64,000 nt of DNA. Origin: Paenibacillus sp. SYP-B3998 (GTDB lineage Bacteria; Bacillota; Bacilli; Paenibacillales; NBRC-103111). The first letter of the stretch is position 1; every line of letters starts with the position of its first letter. The position numbers were made by a program, and so were the translations under genes. The DNA lies in assembly GCF_010820665.1 (NCBI RefSeq), contig NZ_JAAIKC010000002.1:124001-188000 (forward strand), in the 5' to 3' direction. The notes below the pieces were generated by a model that worked only from the letters and a program-made list of their open reading frames with translations, did no database searches and was not told where the DNA came from. This document shows positions 1 through 9,274 of the stretch, piece by piece.

Positions 1-1136
1 GGCAATTCTCTTCCTAACACACGATAATAAATTTCTTCATATTGAACTGTGGTGATGTCATTGCAAAATGTATGCCGAGCGCGATATAAACAGTTCTGTA
101 CAACTTGCTCGTAATGCTCTGTATCAGTGAGTAGATGAATCACATGCTCGGCCATCTTCTCTGTATCTCCTGTTTCCGCTAAATAACCCGTCTCACCGTG
201 CGTGATTAGCTCTGGGATGCCTCCGGCATTAGAGCCCACCGTTGGAACGCCGCAAGCCATCGCTTCCAACGCGACGAGTCCGAAGCTCTCCTTCTCCGAC
301 GGCAATAGCATGACATCCGCGAGTGAAATCACCTGCGCAACATCATCCTGCTTCCCGCAGAATGTCACCTTATCCGTAAGGCCAAGCTCCCTTACTTTCG
401 AAATCATCTTCGACAAATCCGGGCCTTCCCCTACAAAGAGCAACCGTGAACGTACTGTTTTACTTACTTTCGCGAAAATTTCAATGACATCCTGGACGCG
501 TTTAACCGGTCTGAAGTTGGATATATGAATCAGAATCTTCTCATCTGGTCGCGCAAACTCCCCACGAAGCTTTGAAATATCTCGCGGGTAATACACGCGT
601 TTATCGACAAAATTGTAAGCTAAATCAATATCTCGATCAATATCGAGAGACTCTCTCGTCTCTTTGATTAAATCCTTCGAGACAGCCGTAACTGCATCAC
701 TCTCATTAATCGCATACCGAATTAAATCTGAGATGGAATGATCTTGTCCAAGTACCGTTATATCCGTCCCATGTAAGGTTGTTACGACTTTCAGTTTACT
801 TCCAATCATTTGCTTAGCCAGTAGCGCGCACACCGCATGTGGAATTGCATAGTGCACGTGGAGCAGATCAAGATCCTCCATTTTGGCTACTTGTGCCAAC
901 TTACTCGCAAGTGAAAGATCATAAGGCGGATAACGGAATACATAGTATTCACTCACTTCCACCTCATGATAAAAAATATTTTTATGAAATTTACCTAATC
1001 GAAAAGGCATGCTGTGCGTAATAAAATGGACTTCATGCCCTTTCTCGGCAAGCAGCTTGCCAAGCTCCGTCGCAACAACGCCAGAGCCCCCTAGTGTTGG
1101 ATAACAGGTAATTCCAATTTTCAGCTTATCGTTCAT
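1..1136 (-). CDS. bshA: N-acetyl-alpha-D-glucosaminyl L-malate synthase BshA (3' end outside window)
   Basis: This GT4-family glycosyltransferase joins UDP-GlcNAc to L-malate in the first step of bacillithiol synthesis. The reading frame is open from an ATG at 1136, preceded by AGGAAGGG, to the window edge (378 codons). The family is about 380 residues, so only a few C-terminal residues are missing. The N-terminus has the glycine-rich donor loop GGSGVVATELG, followed by HVHYAIPHA and LHGTDITVLG, all typical of BshA. It lies 19 bases downstream of bshB1, the next enzyme of the same pathway, on the same strand. Identification rests on motifs and the bshA-bshB1-mgsA-dapB gene order. Confidence 0.93.
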   Translation of the reverse strand, partial: MNDKLKIGITCYPTLGGSGVVATELGKLLAEKGHEVHFITHSMPFRLGKFHKNIFYHEVEVSEYYVFRYPPYDLSLASKLAQVAKMEDLDLLHVHYAIPHAVCALLAKQMIGSKLKVVTTLHGTDITVLGQDHSISDLIRYAINESDAVTAVSKDLIKETRESLDIDRDIDLAYNFVDKRVYYPRDISKLRGEFARPDEKILIHISNFRPVKRVQDVIEIFAKVSKTVRSRLLFVGEGPDLSKMISKVRELGLTDKVTFCGKQDDVAQVISLADVMLLPSEKESFGLVALEAMACGVPTVGSNAGGIPELITHGETGYLAETGDTEKMAEHVIHLLTDTEHYEQVVQNCLYRARHTFCNDITTVQYEEIYYRVLGREL

Positions 1137-1155
1137 ACCCTTCCTCATTTCCCAA

Positions 1156-1860
1156 TCAGCTGAAGCGCTCTACCAGAAGCGGCAATCTCGAAACGAACCC
1201 TTCCGCGTAATGGATCATCCGTTTTTGACCCATAAGTCGATCACGCGCTTCTACTCGTTCTACATAACCCTGGTTAAGTGGTGTAGCCACCGTGTCTTGA
1301 CCCGTTACAAACTGAGACCGGTAGGCGCTCAGCGCTGCAATTTTTTTATCGTAATAATCCGTTACATCTACCATAAGATCAGCTTCATAGACATCATTAA
1401 TAAAGTAAAAATATAACTGCTGTACGTTCACAGGCTCAGTTTCAGGCGCGTACTTACGTAGCTTCGCATTGAAAACTGCCTCTTGAATCAAATGAGAGCA
1501 AGCAATATGGTCTGGATGACGATCCTGCCAATAAGGGGCAAAAACGATCTTAGGTCTATATTTCCGAATCTCCAAAGTGATTCGTTCAATACACGATTGG
1601 TTTAGCGACAAACCGCGATCGGGCAGCCCTAAATTGGAACGCATCGCTAATCCCATAATAGTCGCCGCTTCCTCGGCTTCTTCCATTCTCTTTTCCACCG
1701 TGCCATTGGAAGACATCTCCGCATAAGTTAAATCGCAAATACCAACTCTATCGCCTGCGGCTGTATGTTTGACAATCGTAGCTCCCATGCCGATCTCAGC
1801 ATCATCTGCATGAGCGCCGAATATCAATATATCTAGGGGTTCACTCATTTTATTCAACAT
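1156..1860 (-). CDS. bshB1: Bacillithiol biosynthesis deacetylase BshB1
   Basis: This zinc-dependent LmbE/PIG-L family deacetylase removes acetate from GlcNAc-malate to give glucosaminyl-malate. The N-terminal [12 protein letters not shown] motif holds the metal-binding His-x-Asp-Asp, and HPDHIACS around residue 113 supplies the second metal histidine. At 234 residues it has the usual length. The ATG at 1860 overlaps the mgsA stop codon (ATGTTGA), which suggests translational coupling. A second ATG at 1848 has no better ribosome site. Its neighbour bshA supplies the substrate. Confidence 0.94.
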   Translation of the reverse strand: MLNKMSEPLDILIFGAHADDAEIGMGATIVKHTAAGDRVGICDLTYAEMSSNGTVEKRMEEAEEAATIMGLAMRSNLGLPDRGLSLNQSCIERITLEIRKYRPKIVFAPYWQDRHPDHIACSHLIQEAVFNAKLRKYAPETEPVNVQQLYFYFINDVYEADLMVDVTDYYDKKIAALSAYRSQFVTGQDTVATPLNQGYVERVEARDRLMGQKRMIHYAEGFVSRLPLLVERFS

Positions 1861-2279
1861 TCGAGGGCACCCGGTTTATATTTATGTACCAGCTCTCTCC
1901 AAGCGAAATCTCCGCGATCTACAGCACGAACTAACAATTCCGCAGTGGCCACATTAGTGGCGCATGGAATTCCCTGAACATCGCATAGACGTAGAAGTGC
2001 TATAATATCCGGTTCATGCGGCTGGGCCATTAACGGATCGCGAAGGAAAATAATCAGATCGATTTCATTTTCAGCTACTAAAGCACCTATCTGTTGATCT
2101 CCTCCAAGAGGACCCGACATAAAACGATGAACTTCTAAGCTCGTACTATCCATAATGCGCTGACCGGTCGTTCCGGTACCATATAACTTATGACCATCAA
2201 ATACATGCTCGTAGGCGATAACAAAATTAACCATTTCATCTTTCTTTCGATCGTGCGCTATTAGTGCGATTTTCAACAT
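1854..2279 (-). CDS. mgsA: Methylglyoxal synthase
   Basis: The enzyme converts dihydroxyacetone phosphate to methylglyoxal and phosphate, a bypass of lower glycolysis. The hallmark [11 protein letters not shown] and the active-site segment [11 protein letters not shown] are both present, and the 141-residue length from the ATG at 2279 matches the family. An in-frame ATG at 2315 would add 12 residues with no family counterpart, and AAGGAGTGG lies between the two, so the shorter start was chosen; its spacing of about 13 bases is long. The gene sits in the dapB-mgsA-bshB1-bshA cluster. Bacillithiol takes part in methylglyoxal detoxification, so the linkage makes sense. Confidence 0.94.
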   Translation of the reverse strand: MLKIALIAHDRKKDEMVNFVIAYEHVFDGHKLYGTGTTGQRIMDSTSLEVHRFMSGPLGGDQQIGALVAENEIDLIIFLRDPLMAQPHEPDIIALLRLCDVQGIPCATNVATAELLVRAVDRGDFAWRELVHKYKPGALEC

Positions 2280-2336
2280 GATGTAGTTACCACTCCTTAG
2301 GATTCGCCTTATCAATCATCTGTTCGTAAATCTGTT

Positions 2337-3140
2337 TTAATCAATAAAGTGCTCAAATCCATAGATCATGCCTGTATACGTCATTACTTTGCGAACGGCT
2401 ATCGCTACGCCCGGCATATACGCAGCTCGATCATAAGAATCATGTCGAATTTTCAGCGACTGTCCGTGCTGAGCCATAACAACCTCTTGTTGAGCAAAAA
2501 TACCAGGCAATCGCACACTATGTATTCTAAATCCATTGTAATACCCGCCGCGTGAGCCTTCAATCGTTTCTTCTTCTTTGGGATTGCCTTGACGCAGTTC
2601 TTCTCTTACTTCGGAGATTAGCTCTGCCGTTTTGACAGAAGTGCCAGAAGGCGCGTCCAGCTTCTGATCGCCATGATACTCAATGATTTCCAAATGAGGG
2701 AAGTATTTAGATGCTTGTGCTGCAAACTTCATCATCAAGATCGCTCCAATCGAGAAATTAGGAGCAATCAATCCCCCGATACTTTTCTCATGACAAAGCT
2801 TGTCCAAATCAATAATATCTTGAGGCGTGAAGCCTGTCGTTCCCATTACTGGACGTATGCCTAGACGAATAGCTAGGTTCGTATGTGAAGCTGCGGTTTG
2901 GGGTCCTGTGAAATCAACGAGAACATCTGCTCGTGATTCTACAAGAGCAAGTTCCAAATCATTTTGCATCTTCACGCCGCACTCATCTAAACCTACCATT
3001 CGGCCTAAATCAATTGGGCCGGAGGAGCGGTCCACACCAGTGGCTAATTCCATGTCCGGCTCTGTTAAAACTGTCTTTACAACTTCCCGCCCCATTCTTC
3101 CGCTTGCTCCGATGACTGCTACTCTAATTTTACGATCCAT
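2337..3140 (-). CDS. dapB: 4-hydroxy-tetrahydrodipicolinate reductase
   Basis: DapB reduces 4-hydroxy-tetrahydrodipicolinate with NAD(P)H on the route to diaminopimelate, lysine and spore dipicolinate. The Rossmann motif GASGRMG is at residues 11-17. The catalytic region EIIEYHGDQKLDAPSGT is near residue 155. At 267 residues it has the standard length. AAGGAG sits nine bases before the ATG. It is the first gene of the dapB-mgsA-bshB1-bshA run, with 57 bases to mgsA. Confidence 0.96.
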   Translation of the reverse strand: MDRKIRVAVIGASGRMGREVVKTVLTEPDMELATGVDRSSGPIDLGRMVGLDECGVKMQNDLELALVESRADVLVDFTGPQTAASHTNLAIRLGIRPVMGTTGFTPQDIIDLDKLCHEKSIGGLIAPNFSIGAILMMKFAAQASKYFPHLEIIEYHGDQKLDAPSGTSVKTAELISEVREELRQGNPKEEETIEGSRGGYYNGFRIHSVRLPGIFAQQEVVMAQHGQSLKIRHDSYDRAAYMPGVAIAVRKVMTYTGMIYGFEHFID

Positions 3141-3174
3141 CTGTGTTAGCTCCTTTTTTATGTTTAAGCAACAA

Positions 3175-3675
3175 CTATTTCATTTTTATTTTGTACTGCG
3201 CAGCTTGCTGCTTCGCGATTTCATGATGAGGCTCCAAACTGACAGCTTCCATGACCGTTTGATAAGCCCTAGAATAATCCTGTCTATTTGCAAATGCCTC
3301 AGCGAGAATCAAATAGGTTTCTATAGCCAGAGGATCTAATGCAATAGCTTCCTTCAACAAGAAAATCGCACGTTCTGCATGCTCCGACTTCACTTCCAGC
3401 TGCTTTTGTGCCATTTCGGCAAGTTCTCTTGCTCTAAGAACTTGCAAATGATAATGATAAGCTTCGTTGTTCTCTTTCAAATCTACTGCGATAATTGCGT
3501 GTTCAATTGCTTTTTGCAGCTTATTGCTTCTTGCATAAGTAATCGATAGCTTGTAATGATAGGCAGCATTGTATGGCTCAGCCGCTATTGCTTTCTCAAA
3601 CCATTCAATGGCTTTTTCAAAATCATGACCAAGTATGGACTCGTAAGCTTTCTGTATTTGATTTTCTCCATTCAT
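3175..3675 (-). CDS. Tetratricopeptide repeat protein
   Basis: The 166-residue protein consists of about four TPR helices-pairs, for example FEKAIEWFEKAIAAEPYNAAYHYKLS near the start and a repeat ending SLEPHHE near the C-terminus. There is no signal peptide or membrane segment, so it should be a cytoplasmic scaffold. Its partner is unknown. GGGAGGATGG precedes the ATG. It lies between the MazG-like gene and dapB, where B. subtilis has no such gene. Confidence 0.82.
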   Translation of the reverse strand: MNGENQIQKAYESILGHDFEKAIEWFEKAIAAEPYNAAYHYKLSITYARSNKLQKAIEHAIIAVDLKENNEAYHYHLQVLRARELAEMAQKQLEVKSEHAERAIFLLKEAIALDPLAIETYLILAEAFANRQDYSRAYQTVMEAVSLEPHHEIAKQQAAQYKIKMK

Positions 3676-3776
3676 CTGCCCATCCTCCCTTCCAAAAGCT
3701 TTCCGTAAAAAAAACTGGCTTCGACAGCAAGAGCTTGTAAGACTCCCGCATATGGGGATGGTACAGTTTATGAAGC

Positions 3777-4115
3777 TTATGTGTTTTCGGTGTTAATTTT
3801 GGTCCACCTGTTCGCATCTCGTGTGTTGAATTTATGCATGACTTTATTATGAGCTTCCGTCAAATCAATACCAAGAGAGTTTGCAAAGCAGATCGTAATA
3901 AATAAAATATCACCTAATTCCAGCTCGATGGAGTTGTCAGCCTCCGATGCTTTTTTAGGCTTCTCTCCATGTGCGTGATTCACTTCTCTGGCCAATTCGC
4001 CTACTTCCTCGGACATTCTGGCGAGCATCGCTAATGGACTGAAATAACCTTCCTTAAACTGCGATATATAGCTATCCACTTCTTGCTGCATTTCTTTAAG
4101 TGTACGTTCTGACAT
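3777..4115 (-). CDS. ypjD: MazG-like nucleotide pyrophosphohydrolase (YpjD family)
   Basis: This small all-alpha NTP pyrophosphatase hydrolyses nucleoside triphosphates to monophosphates, probably as a house-cleaning enzyme. The metal-binding pattern EEVGELAREV (about residue 36) and ELELGDILFITICFAN (about residue 63) are the E-x2-E and E-x3-D signatures of the family. The ATG at 4115 was chosen because AGAAGGGTGAGC precedes it; the upstream ATG at 4160 adds residues foreign to the family. Gene order next to ypjC matches B. subtilis. Confidence 0.9.
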   Translation of the reverse strand: MSERTLKEMQQEVDSYISQFKEGYFSPLAMLARMSEEVGELAREVNHAHGEKPKKASEADNSIELELGDILFITICFANSLGIDLTEAHNKVMHKFNTRDANRWTKINTENT

Positions 4116-4248
4116 GCTCACCCTTCTTTCTTTCATCACAACCGAACCTATCAGTTCCATGTTAAACTAAACAAGAAAAGTTGACAAATTTTTTTCATCG
4201 CAGAAACAAGCTATAATAATCTTTATATAATCAAATGGGGGTAAATGA

Positions 4249-5121
4249 ATGATGTTCAAAGAGCGATTTGCTGATCGTTTCACCAATGTAGTCGCCATAT
4301 TTATAGGTACTGCGATATATGCCTTTGGGCTGCACTATTTCGTCATTTCCAATGAATTGATGGAAGGAGGCGTTACAGGTATTTCCTTACTGCTGAAATA
4401 CGTACTTAACGTTCCACCGTCCATTTCAACCTTAGTCATCAACATCCCTTTGTTTTACATTGGTTGGAGAAATTTTGGGAAGGAAGCTATGCTTTATACG
4501 ATATTCGGTGTCGTTTGCTTGTCTTTCTTCCTTTGGGTAATGGAACTGTTGATTCGCAATCATTGGCTTATCCCGTTCCATACAACGCAGGATTACTTCC
4601 TTGCCACTCTCTATGCTGGTATAACGTTAGGTACAGGGCTTGGACTTGTATTCCGATTTGGAGGTACTACGGGCGGCTCTGACATACTAGCCAGAATTGG
4701 ACATAAGAAAAGAGGATGGAGTGTAGGTCAAGTCATCCTTATTATTGACGTTATCGTGATCGGTTCCTCTTTTCTGTATTTACCGAAAGAAAAAGTTCTT
4801 TATTCTCTTGTCGCTGTTTTTGTAACCTCTCGAATTATCGATTACATATCCGAAGGCGCCTACGCGGCCAAAGCATTCACAATTATCAGCGACCACGCGA
4901 ATACGCTAGCTCAATCGATTACCAAAGAATTAGACAGAGGAGTTACCTTATTCCCCGCTAGAGGCGCTTATTCAGGCAATAATAAGGAAGTCGTCTACTG
5001 TGTCGTCTATCGGTATGAAACGAGAAGAATGCGCGAGCTGATTAAATCCATTGATCCTCAAGCATTTATAATTATAGGCGAAGTACATGACGTACTTGGC
5101 GAGGGTTTCAAAACGCAATGA
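4249..5121 (+). CDS. ypjC: YitT family membrane protein (YpjC)
   Basis: This YitT/DUF2179 protein has five or six hydrophobic segments in its first 200 residues, including GGVTGISLLL and FGGTTGGSDI. A soluble C-terminal DUF2179 domain follows, ending in ESGKxQ-like residues IIGEVHDVLGEGF. The transport or sensing role of the family is not established. It is divergent from ypjD and convergent with ypjB, and it ends just before a strong shared terminator. GGGGGT precedes the double ATG at 4249/4252. Confidence 0.88.
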   Translation: MMFKERFADRFTNVVAIFIGTAIYAFGLHYFVISNELMEGGVTGISLLLKYVLNVPPSISTLVINIPLFYIGWRNFGKEAMLYTIFGVVCLSFFLWVMELLIRNHWLIPFHTTQDYFLATLYAGITLGTGLGLVFRFGGTTGGSDILARIGHKKRGWSVGQVILIIDVIVIGSSFLYLPKEKVLYSLVAVFVTSRIIDYISEGAYAAKAFTIISDHANTLAQSITKELDRGVTLFPARGAYSGNNKEVVYCVVYRYETRRMRELIKSIDPQAFIIIGEVHDVLGEGFKTQ

Positions 5122-5131
5122 GGATACATAC

Positions 5132-5172
5132 AAAAATCCCGTCCAGGGCAGCTGCAGTGGACGGGATTTTTT
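5132..5172. terminator. Bidirectional terminator between ypjC and ypjB
   Basis: A 14-bp stem (AAAAATCCCGTCCA paired with TGGACGGGATTTTT) is flanked by A and T runs, so it can serve both converging genes. Confidence 0.88.
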
Positions 5173-5176
5173 GTAT

Positions 5177-6055
5177 TTACCTATGTTCGCTTTCTCTTGG
5201 TTGTTTCACAGGAACAACATTTCTTCCAGATTGGTACATGCGCCAGCCTGCAAAAGAAAGCACACTTATAATGATAAGTCCAATACCTATTGACCAAATA
5301 ATGGGCTGCTGTGGATCCGCTAAAGAGACCAAAGCAAGAGTGTCTTTATGTTTCATAAACAATTCATTGATGACTTGTTGAAGATGTTCAATCCCATTCT
5401 CTAATTGCCGAGTGGGCAAAGGACTATTATTCAAGTTATTATTAAAGAAAATTAACAGTGAATCCAATTTCTCCACATCCGAGGGCTCACGGCTTATGAG
5501 TATAGAAGGATGAATAACCCCAATATGTTGCGACATTGCACCAAAGTCACTTAAAGCGACTTGCTGATCATCCGACTTAACCGCTTTACTAAGCAAATTG
5601 ATGTCATTTTGCAATACTTTATAATATTGAAGCCACATTGGCTGATTCTTGTGTGTAAGCGCATCTGTGGCTAAGCGAATTTTGGCAACTGCAAGCTGAC
5701 CCTCCGCAGGTGAATAGCTTACACTGTTAAACACCCGCTTTGCTTGCGTTATCGTCTCCGTTAGCGCATTCAAGCCTTCTACCGATGTCGCCCCTTCAAA
5801 TCGAATTTTCGGAATTTGATCCGATAATTGCAATAATTTACTCCGAGCTTCCGCGACTTGGCCATCCATCGTTTTTTTATACATGTCATCGGCAATTTGA
5901 TTCATAAGCTCCATTTTTTGCAGTTGTTCAGGGTCTACTTGCACGATGGCTTGCTCTTTGGTGCTTGGGATGGCTCCGCAGGCCGTGCTCACACTAACTA
6001 CGATCAGAATCAGCAACATCGTTGCCAACCCTTTCACGCCGGAATAAACAAACAT
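5177..6055 (-). CDS. ypjB: Sporulation protein YpjB
   Basis: The protein begins with a signal sequence (LATMLLILIVVSVSTACG, with Cys26 as a possible lipobox cysteine). A helical extracytoplasmic region follows, then a single transmembrane segment near residues 252-272 (IIWSIGIGLIIISVLSFAGW). This layout matches the YpjB sporulation family, for which a molecular role is not known. It is downstream of ypjA with 55 bases between and ends at a shared terminator. Confidence 0.85.
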   Translation of the reverse strand: MFVYSGVKGLATMLLILIVVSVSTACGAIPSTKEQAIVQVDPEQLQKMELMNQIADDMYKKTMDGQVAEARSKLLQLSDQIPKIRFEGATSVEGLNALTETITQAKRVFNSVSYSPAEGQLAVAKIRLATDALTHKNQPMWLQYYKVLQNDINLLSKAVKSDDQQVALSDFGAMSQHIGVIHPSILISREPSDVEKLDSLLIFFNNNLNNSPLPTRQLENGIEHLQQVINELFMKHKDTLALVSLADPQQPIIWSIGIGLIIISVLSFAGWRMYQSGRNVVPVKQPRESEHR

Positions 6056-6110
6056 GGGACATTCCCTCCTTCACCATCATCTTATGGAGGTTTGTCCCAA
6101 ATTAGACCAT

Positions 6111-6779
6111 CTATGTAGTTGAATTTTTGTTCGCATCCCTTGTCCGTTTAAAAGCGATGGCGATTACAATACCTGTAATGCTTAAACCGACCGTAAACCA
6201 TTTAATCACGTTTAAATCATCCCACAGCTCTCTGGCCAAACGAGGAAAGATCCCTCTTCCGTAATCCATGAAATCGTTCCAAAAAGTCCATATCGCTACA
6301 AGTATAACAGCTGGCATCTTATGGGTGTACCATCTGGCAAAAAGCAACGCTTCTACCGCCATAGCCAAATGCGAAGCCGTAAGCATCCAGCCATCCCATC
6401 CGACAGGAACACCTTGCCATGCACCTGCCCAAATCATAGCGACAGCCCAGATGCCATATTTAAACGAAGTAATGAGTGCGAACGCTTCCACAAAGCCGCG
6501 GAAAGCTCTGTACACCTTACTGCGTTGTGTATGAGACGATGGATTCAGCAATAAATAGGCGACTGAGCCCGTAAAAAACAAGCTTGCTGTAGGGCTATCA
6601 GGCACAAAAATAACGTACCAGATTGGATTCTCGGCAATGGTATCTACCATTTGCCCCCAATACCATTCATACCCATATACCGTCCCAAAGAAATTACAGA
6701 TGAGCAGCAGCCACAGCATTTTTTTGTTTAGCAATAAAGACTTACTCCATAAATAAGAGAGTGATAACCCTTGCTGCAA
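6111..6779 (-). CDS. ypjA: DUF1405 membrane protein YpjA
   Basis: A 222-residue integral membrane protein with about six hydrophobic segments. It contains YGYEWYWGQM and FVPDSPTASLFF, features of the DUF1405/YpjA family. Position between ypjB and qcrC matches B. subtilis. The function is unknown. It is separated from qcrC by a terminator, so it is probably not in the qcr transcript. Confidence 0.87.
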   Translation of the reverse strand: MQQGLSLSYLWSKSLLLNKKMLWLLLICNFFGTVYGYEWYWGQMVDTIAENPIWYVIFVPDSPTASLFFTGSVAYLLLNPSSHTQRSKVYRAFRGFVEAFALITSFKYGIWAVAMIWAGAWQGVPVGWDGWMLTASHLAMAVEALLFARWYTHKMPAVILVAIWTFWNDFMDYGRGIFPRLARELWDDLNVIKWFTVGLSITGIVIAIAFKRTRDANKNSTT

Positions 6780-6810
6780 GCAAACTCCTCCTTAGGTATA
6801 ATTAGCATTT

Positions 6811-6841
6811 AAAAAAACCTGATCGCTTCCGCGACCAGGTT
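6811..6841 (-). terminator. Terminator of the qcrABC operon
   Basis: On the minus strand the stem AACCTGGTCGC/GCGATCAGGTT with a GGAA loop (one mismatch) is followed by a T run, nine bases after the qcrC stop. Confidence 0.88.
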
Positions 6842-6849
6842 CTGTTACT

Positions 6850-7737
6850 TTACTGAACTTTTTGTTTGGATAACCAATCAGTCAGCTTGTCAATATCTGC
6901 ATCCGTTAAGCCTTTATCAATGTTAGCTTGATACTGCTTGCCCATATTGCCTTTGCCGTTCTTGACGATTCCCATAATTTCTTCTTTGGAATGCTTATCA
7001 CCGATACCTAACAAAGCTGGGACGCCTGAAGCCGGCATTCCTTTCAATCCAGCGCCATGACAAGATAAGCAAGTTGCTTTCTTGTAAATTTCTGCACCTG
7101 GGTCGTCTGCTGCGACAATAGCTGCAGCTTTCTTCGTTTCTTTAGCACCGCCGCCGCTCTTAGCGCCTTTATTAGCGTTCATTTCTTCCTCACGCTTAAT
7201 ATGCTCAGGAACGATATTTTTTTCTTTTAACTCCACTTGATAGTGAGACCATGAAGTGTATGTTAAATACGTACATGCAACTAATGACAAGATCATTAAA
7301 GAAGAAGCAATTGGTCTTCTGTAAAAGCGGCGTTCTTTCCCTGTATCCAAGAAAGGGGCAAGAAGCAAGCCACCGAACAACAATCCTGGAACAATTACAG
7401 CCCCTAGAACAACGTATTCACCCGAAGTATACGGGTATTTCAGTAATTGATACATAAACAAGAAATACCAATCCGGCATTGGAATAAACGCCGTGTTTTT
7501 GGGATCTGCTGGATAACCCAGTGGAGCAGGGTCAGACATAACCAATACTAGCATACCAACTAATACGACAACCCCAACCATCCATTCTTTTAAAAGGAAG
7601 TTAGGTATAAACGCTTCTGACTTTCCCGGATACGCTGAATAATCTCTAGGAATCAATCTTTGCTCTTGCGTTTTCTTAACTACGCGGGAATCCCCAACGT
7701 AAACAATTTTTTCGTCAGACTTATGACCATGCGCCAC
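6850..7737 (-). CDS. qcrC: Menaquinol:cytochrome c reductase subunit QcrC (cytochrome b subunit IV/cytochrome c fusion)
   Basis: This subunit of the bc-type complex fuses a subunit-IV-like membrane part (three hydrophobic segments in residues 45-165) to a C-terminal cytochrome c domain. The single covalent heme site is CLSCHG near residue 223. A lysine- and alanine-rich linker joins the two halves. It carries electrons from menaquinol toward cytochrome c oxidase. It is last in qcrABC, 20 bases from qcrB, and a terminator follows. Confidence 0.95.
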   Translation of the reverse strand: MAHGHKSDEKIVYVGDSRVVKKTQEQRLIPRDYSAYPGKSEAFIPNFLLKEWMVGVVVLVGMLVLVMSDPAPLGYPADPKNTAFIPMPDWYFLFMYQLLKYPYTSGEYVVLGAVIVPGLLFGGLLLAPFLDTGKERRFYRRPIASSLMILSLVACTYLTYTSWSHYQVELKEKNIVPEHIKREEEMNANKGAKSGGGAKETKKAAAIVAADDPGAEIYKKATCLSCHGAGLKGMPASGVPALLGIGDKHSKEEIMGIVKNGKGNMGKQYQANIDKGLTDADIDKLTDWLSKQKVQ

Positions 7738-7756
7738 GCATTGACCCTCCTTTCAA

Positions 7757-8428
7757 TTATAGCGGTCCGGAAATACCTTGTTTGCGAATCATAAAGAAGT
7801 GTCCGGCAAGCAAAGCGAGCAAAACGCCAGGCAGGAAGAACACGTGAATAGCAAAGAAGCGAGTCAGTGTTTGTGCACCAACGATTTCTCCACCTTGAAG
7901 CAACGTCTGAATGTACTGTCCCGCGAACGGTACGGACGCTGCGATTTTGATACCAACTTGCGTAGCAAAGTAAGCTTTGTTATCCCATGGAAGTAGGTAT
8001 CCTGTAAAGCCAAGACCTAGCATTACGAAGAAAATCAGCATGCCTACAACCCAGTTCATTTCACGTGGAGCCTTATAAGATCCAGTAAAGAACACGCGCA
8101 GGGTATGTAAGAACATCATAACGATAACAAGACTGGCTCCCCAATGGTGCATACCTCTTACGATCACACCGAAAGCCACTTTATGTTGCAGATAGTCTAC
8201 GCTGGCATAAGCGTTAATAATATCAGGCGTGTAGTACATAGTTAAGAACATGCCTGACAAAATTTGAATAACTGTAATGAAAAACGTCAATCCGCCGAAG
8301 CAATATACGAACGCGGAAAAATGATGAGCAGGGTTTACGTGCTCTGGAACCTCGTGGTCTGCTACATCCCTCCACATTGGCGTAATATCAAGACGTTCGT
8401 CAATCCAGTTGTATACATTTTTAAACAT
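7757..8428 (-). CDS. qcrB: Menaquinol:cytochrome c reductase cytochrome b subunit
   Basis: This is the cytochrome b6-like membrane subunit that carries the b hemes and quinone sites. Four transmembrane helices can be seen, with the heme histidines in RGMHHWGASL and FLHTLR, plus GFTGYLLPWD. At 223 residues it has the usual b6 length. It lies between qcrA and qcrC with gaps of about 20 bases. Confidence 0.96.
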   Translation of the reverse strand: MFKNVYNWIDERLDITPMWRDVADHEVPEHVNPAHHFSAFVYCFGGLTFFITVIQILSGMFLTMYYTPDIINAYASVDYLQHKVAFGVIVRGMHHWGASLVIVMMFLHTLRVFFTGSYKAPREMNWVVGMLIFFVMLGLGFTGYLLPWDNKAYFATQVGIKIAASVPFAGQYIQTLLQGGEIVGAQTLTRFFAIHVFFLPGVLLALLAGHFFMIRKQGISGPL

Positions 8429-8445
8429 CTGATCGTGACGCCTCC

Positions 8446-8991
8446 TTATACTCTTGTGTTAGCATGTAGTTGTCCCACGTAAACGAAACCATTCTCTACT
8501 TTAGTCGTATATTGGTCCAATGGCTTTGGCGCTACTGCAAGGTTCTTACCGTCTTGCGTATAGTGAGCACCGTGGCAAGGACAAAAATACTGATCTTTGT
8601 AGGCAGGGTTGTCGTTCCAGTTGACCGTACATCCAAGGTGCTTACAGGTTGGGTTTAATGCAAAAAGCTCGCCTTTGCTGTCCTTGGAAATCCAAGCGAC
8701 AAGTTCAGCATCACTTTCGTACCAGCCATCTACCTGGTGGATTTGGAACGTAAACGATTGTGGTACATTTGTAATTTTGCTTTCTTCGACAACTTTGATC
8801 CAATCCGATGCTTTCGTCTTTTGAAGGACAGGATCAACAGCAAACCTCAGCATCGGTATGATGATACCCGCTGCCATGAATCCCCCAGCGCCACCAAGGG
8901 TGTAAGAAAGAAATTGTCGACGGGACATTTCGCGTTTTGTCCCCGGTTTCTTCCCATGCTGCTCTTCATTGTGATTGTTGTGGTCACTCAT
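8446..8991 (-). CDS. qcrA: Menaquinol:cytochrome c reductase Rieske iron-sulfur subunit
   Basis: The Rieske 2Fe-2S protein of the complex. CKHLGCTVNW and CPCHGAHY supply the two Cys and two His ligands. The N-terminus has a twin-arginine-like signal (MSRRQFLSYTLGG) before one hydrophobic segment. The gene leads the qcrABC operon and has its own promoter about 110 bases upstream. AGGAGGG precedes the ATG at 11 bases. Confidence 0.96.
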   Translation of the reverse strand: MSDHNNHNEEQHGKKPGTKREMSRRQFLSYTLGGAGGFMAAGIIIPMLRFAVDPVLQKTKASDWIKVVEESKITNVPQSFTFQIHQVDGWYESDAELVAWISKDSKGELFALNPTCKHLGCTVNWNDNPAYKDQYFCPCHGAHYTQDGKNLAVAPKPLDQYTTKVENGFVYVGQLHANTRV

Positions 8992-9098
8992 TCTCAGGTC
9001 TACCCTCCTACATTGGCCGACGTCCGAACCCTCTCGGACGCTCCGTTACCTCTATCACGTGTCGTTCGACATTACACTACATAACTAGGACATTACTA

Positions 9099-9127
9099 AT
9101 AATAGCCTACGACCTCTAGGGCGTCAA
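9099..9127 (-). promoter_or_regulatory. Sigma-A type promoter for qcrABC
   Basis: On the minus strand TTGACG and TATTAT are separated by 17 bases. Transcription would start near 9092, giving a roughly 100-base leader with a small hairpin (GTCCGA/TCGGAC). Confidence 0.7.
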
Positions 9128-9274
9128 GAATCCATAACTCCTTTTCAAGTACTGAAATCTTGGGCTTCGGACAAATTTTAACGAAATTGTCACAACTTTG
9201 TGAAAGCCAAAGAAAACGATTACTCCCCTTAGCCTGCGCAATTTTTTTTCCAATAATACGCTCTGAAGTGAAAG

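Noticed and set aside
202-528. Open frame antisense to bshA
   Set aside because: No ribosome site, and it is entirely opposite to a conserved gene with correct motifs.
4181-4220. TTGACA and TATAAT upstream of ypjC
   Set aside because: They are 25 bases apart, too far for a sigma-A promoter; the same is seen before the 62002 gene.
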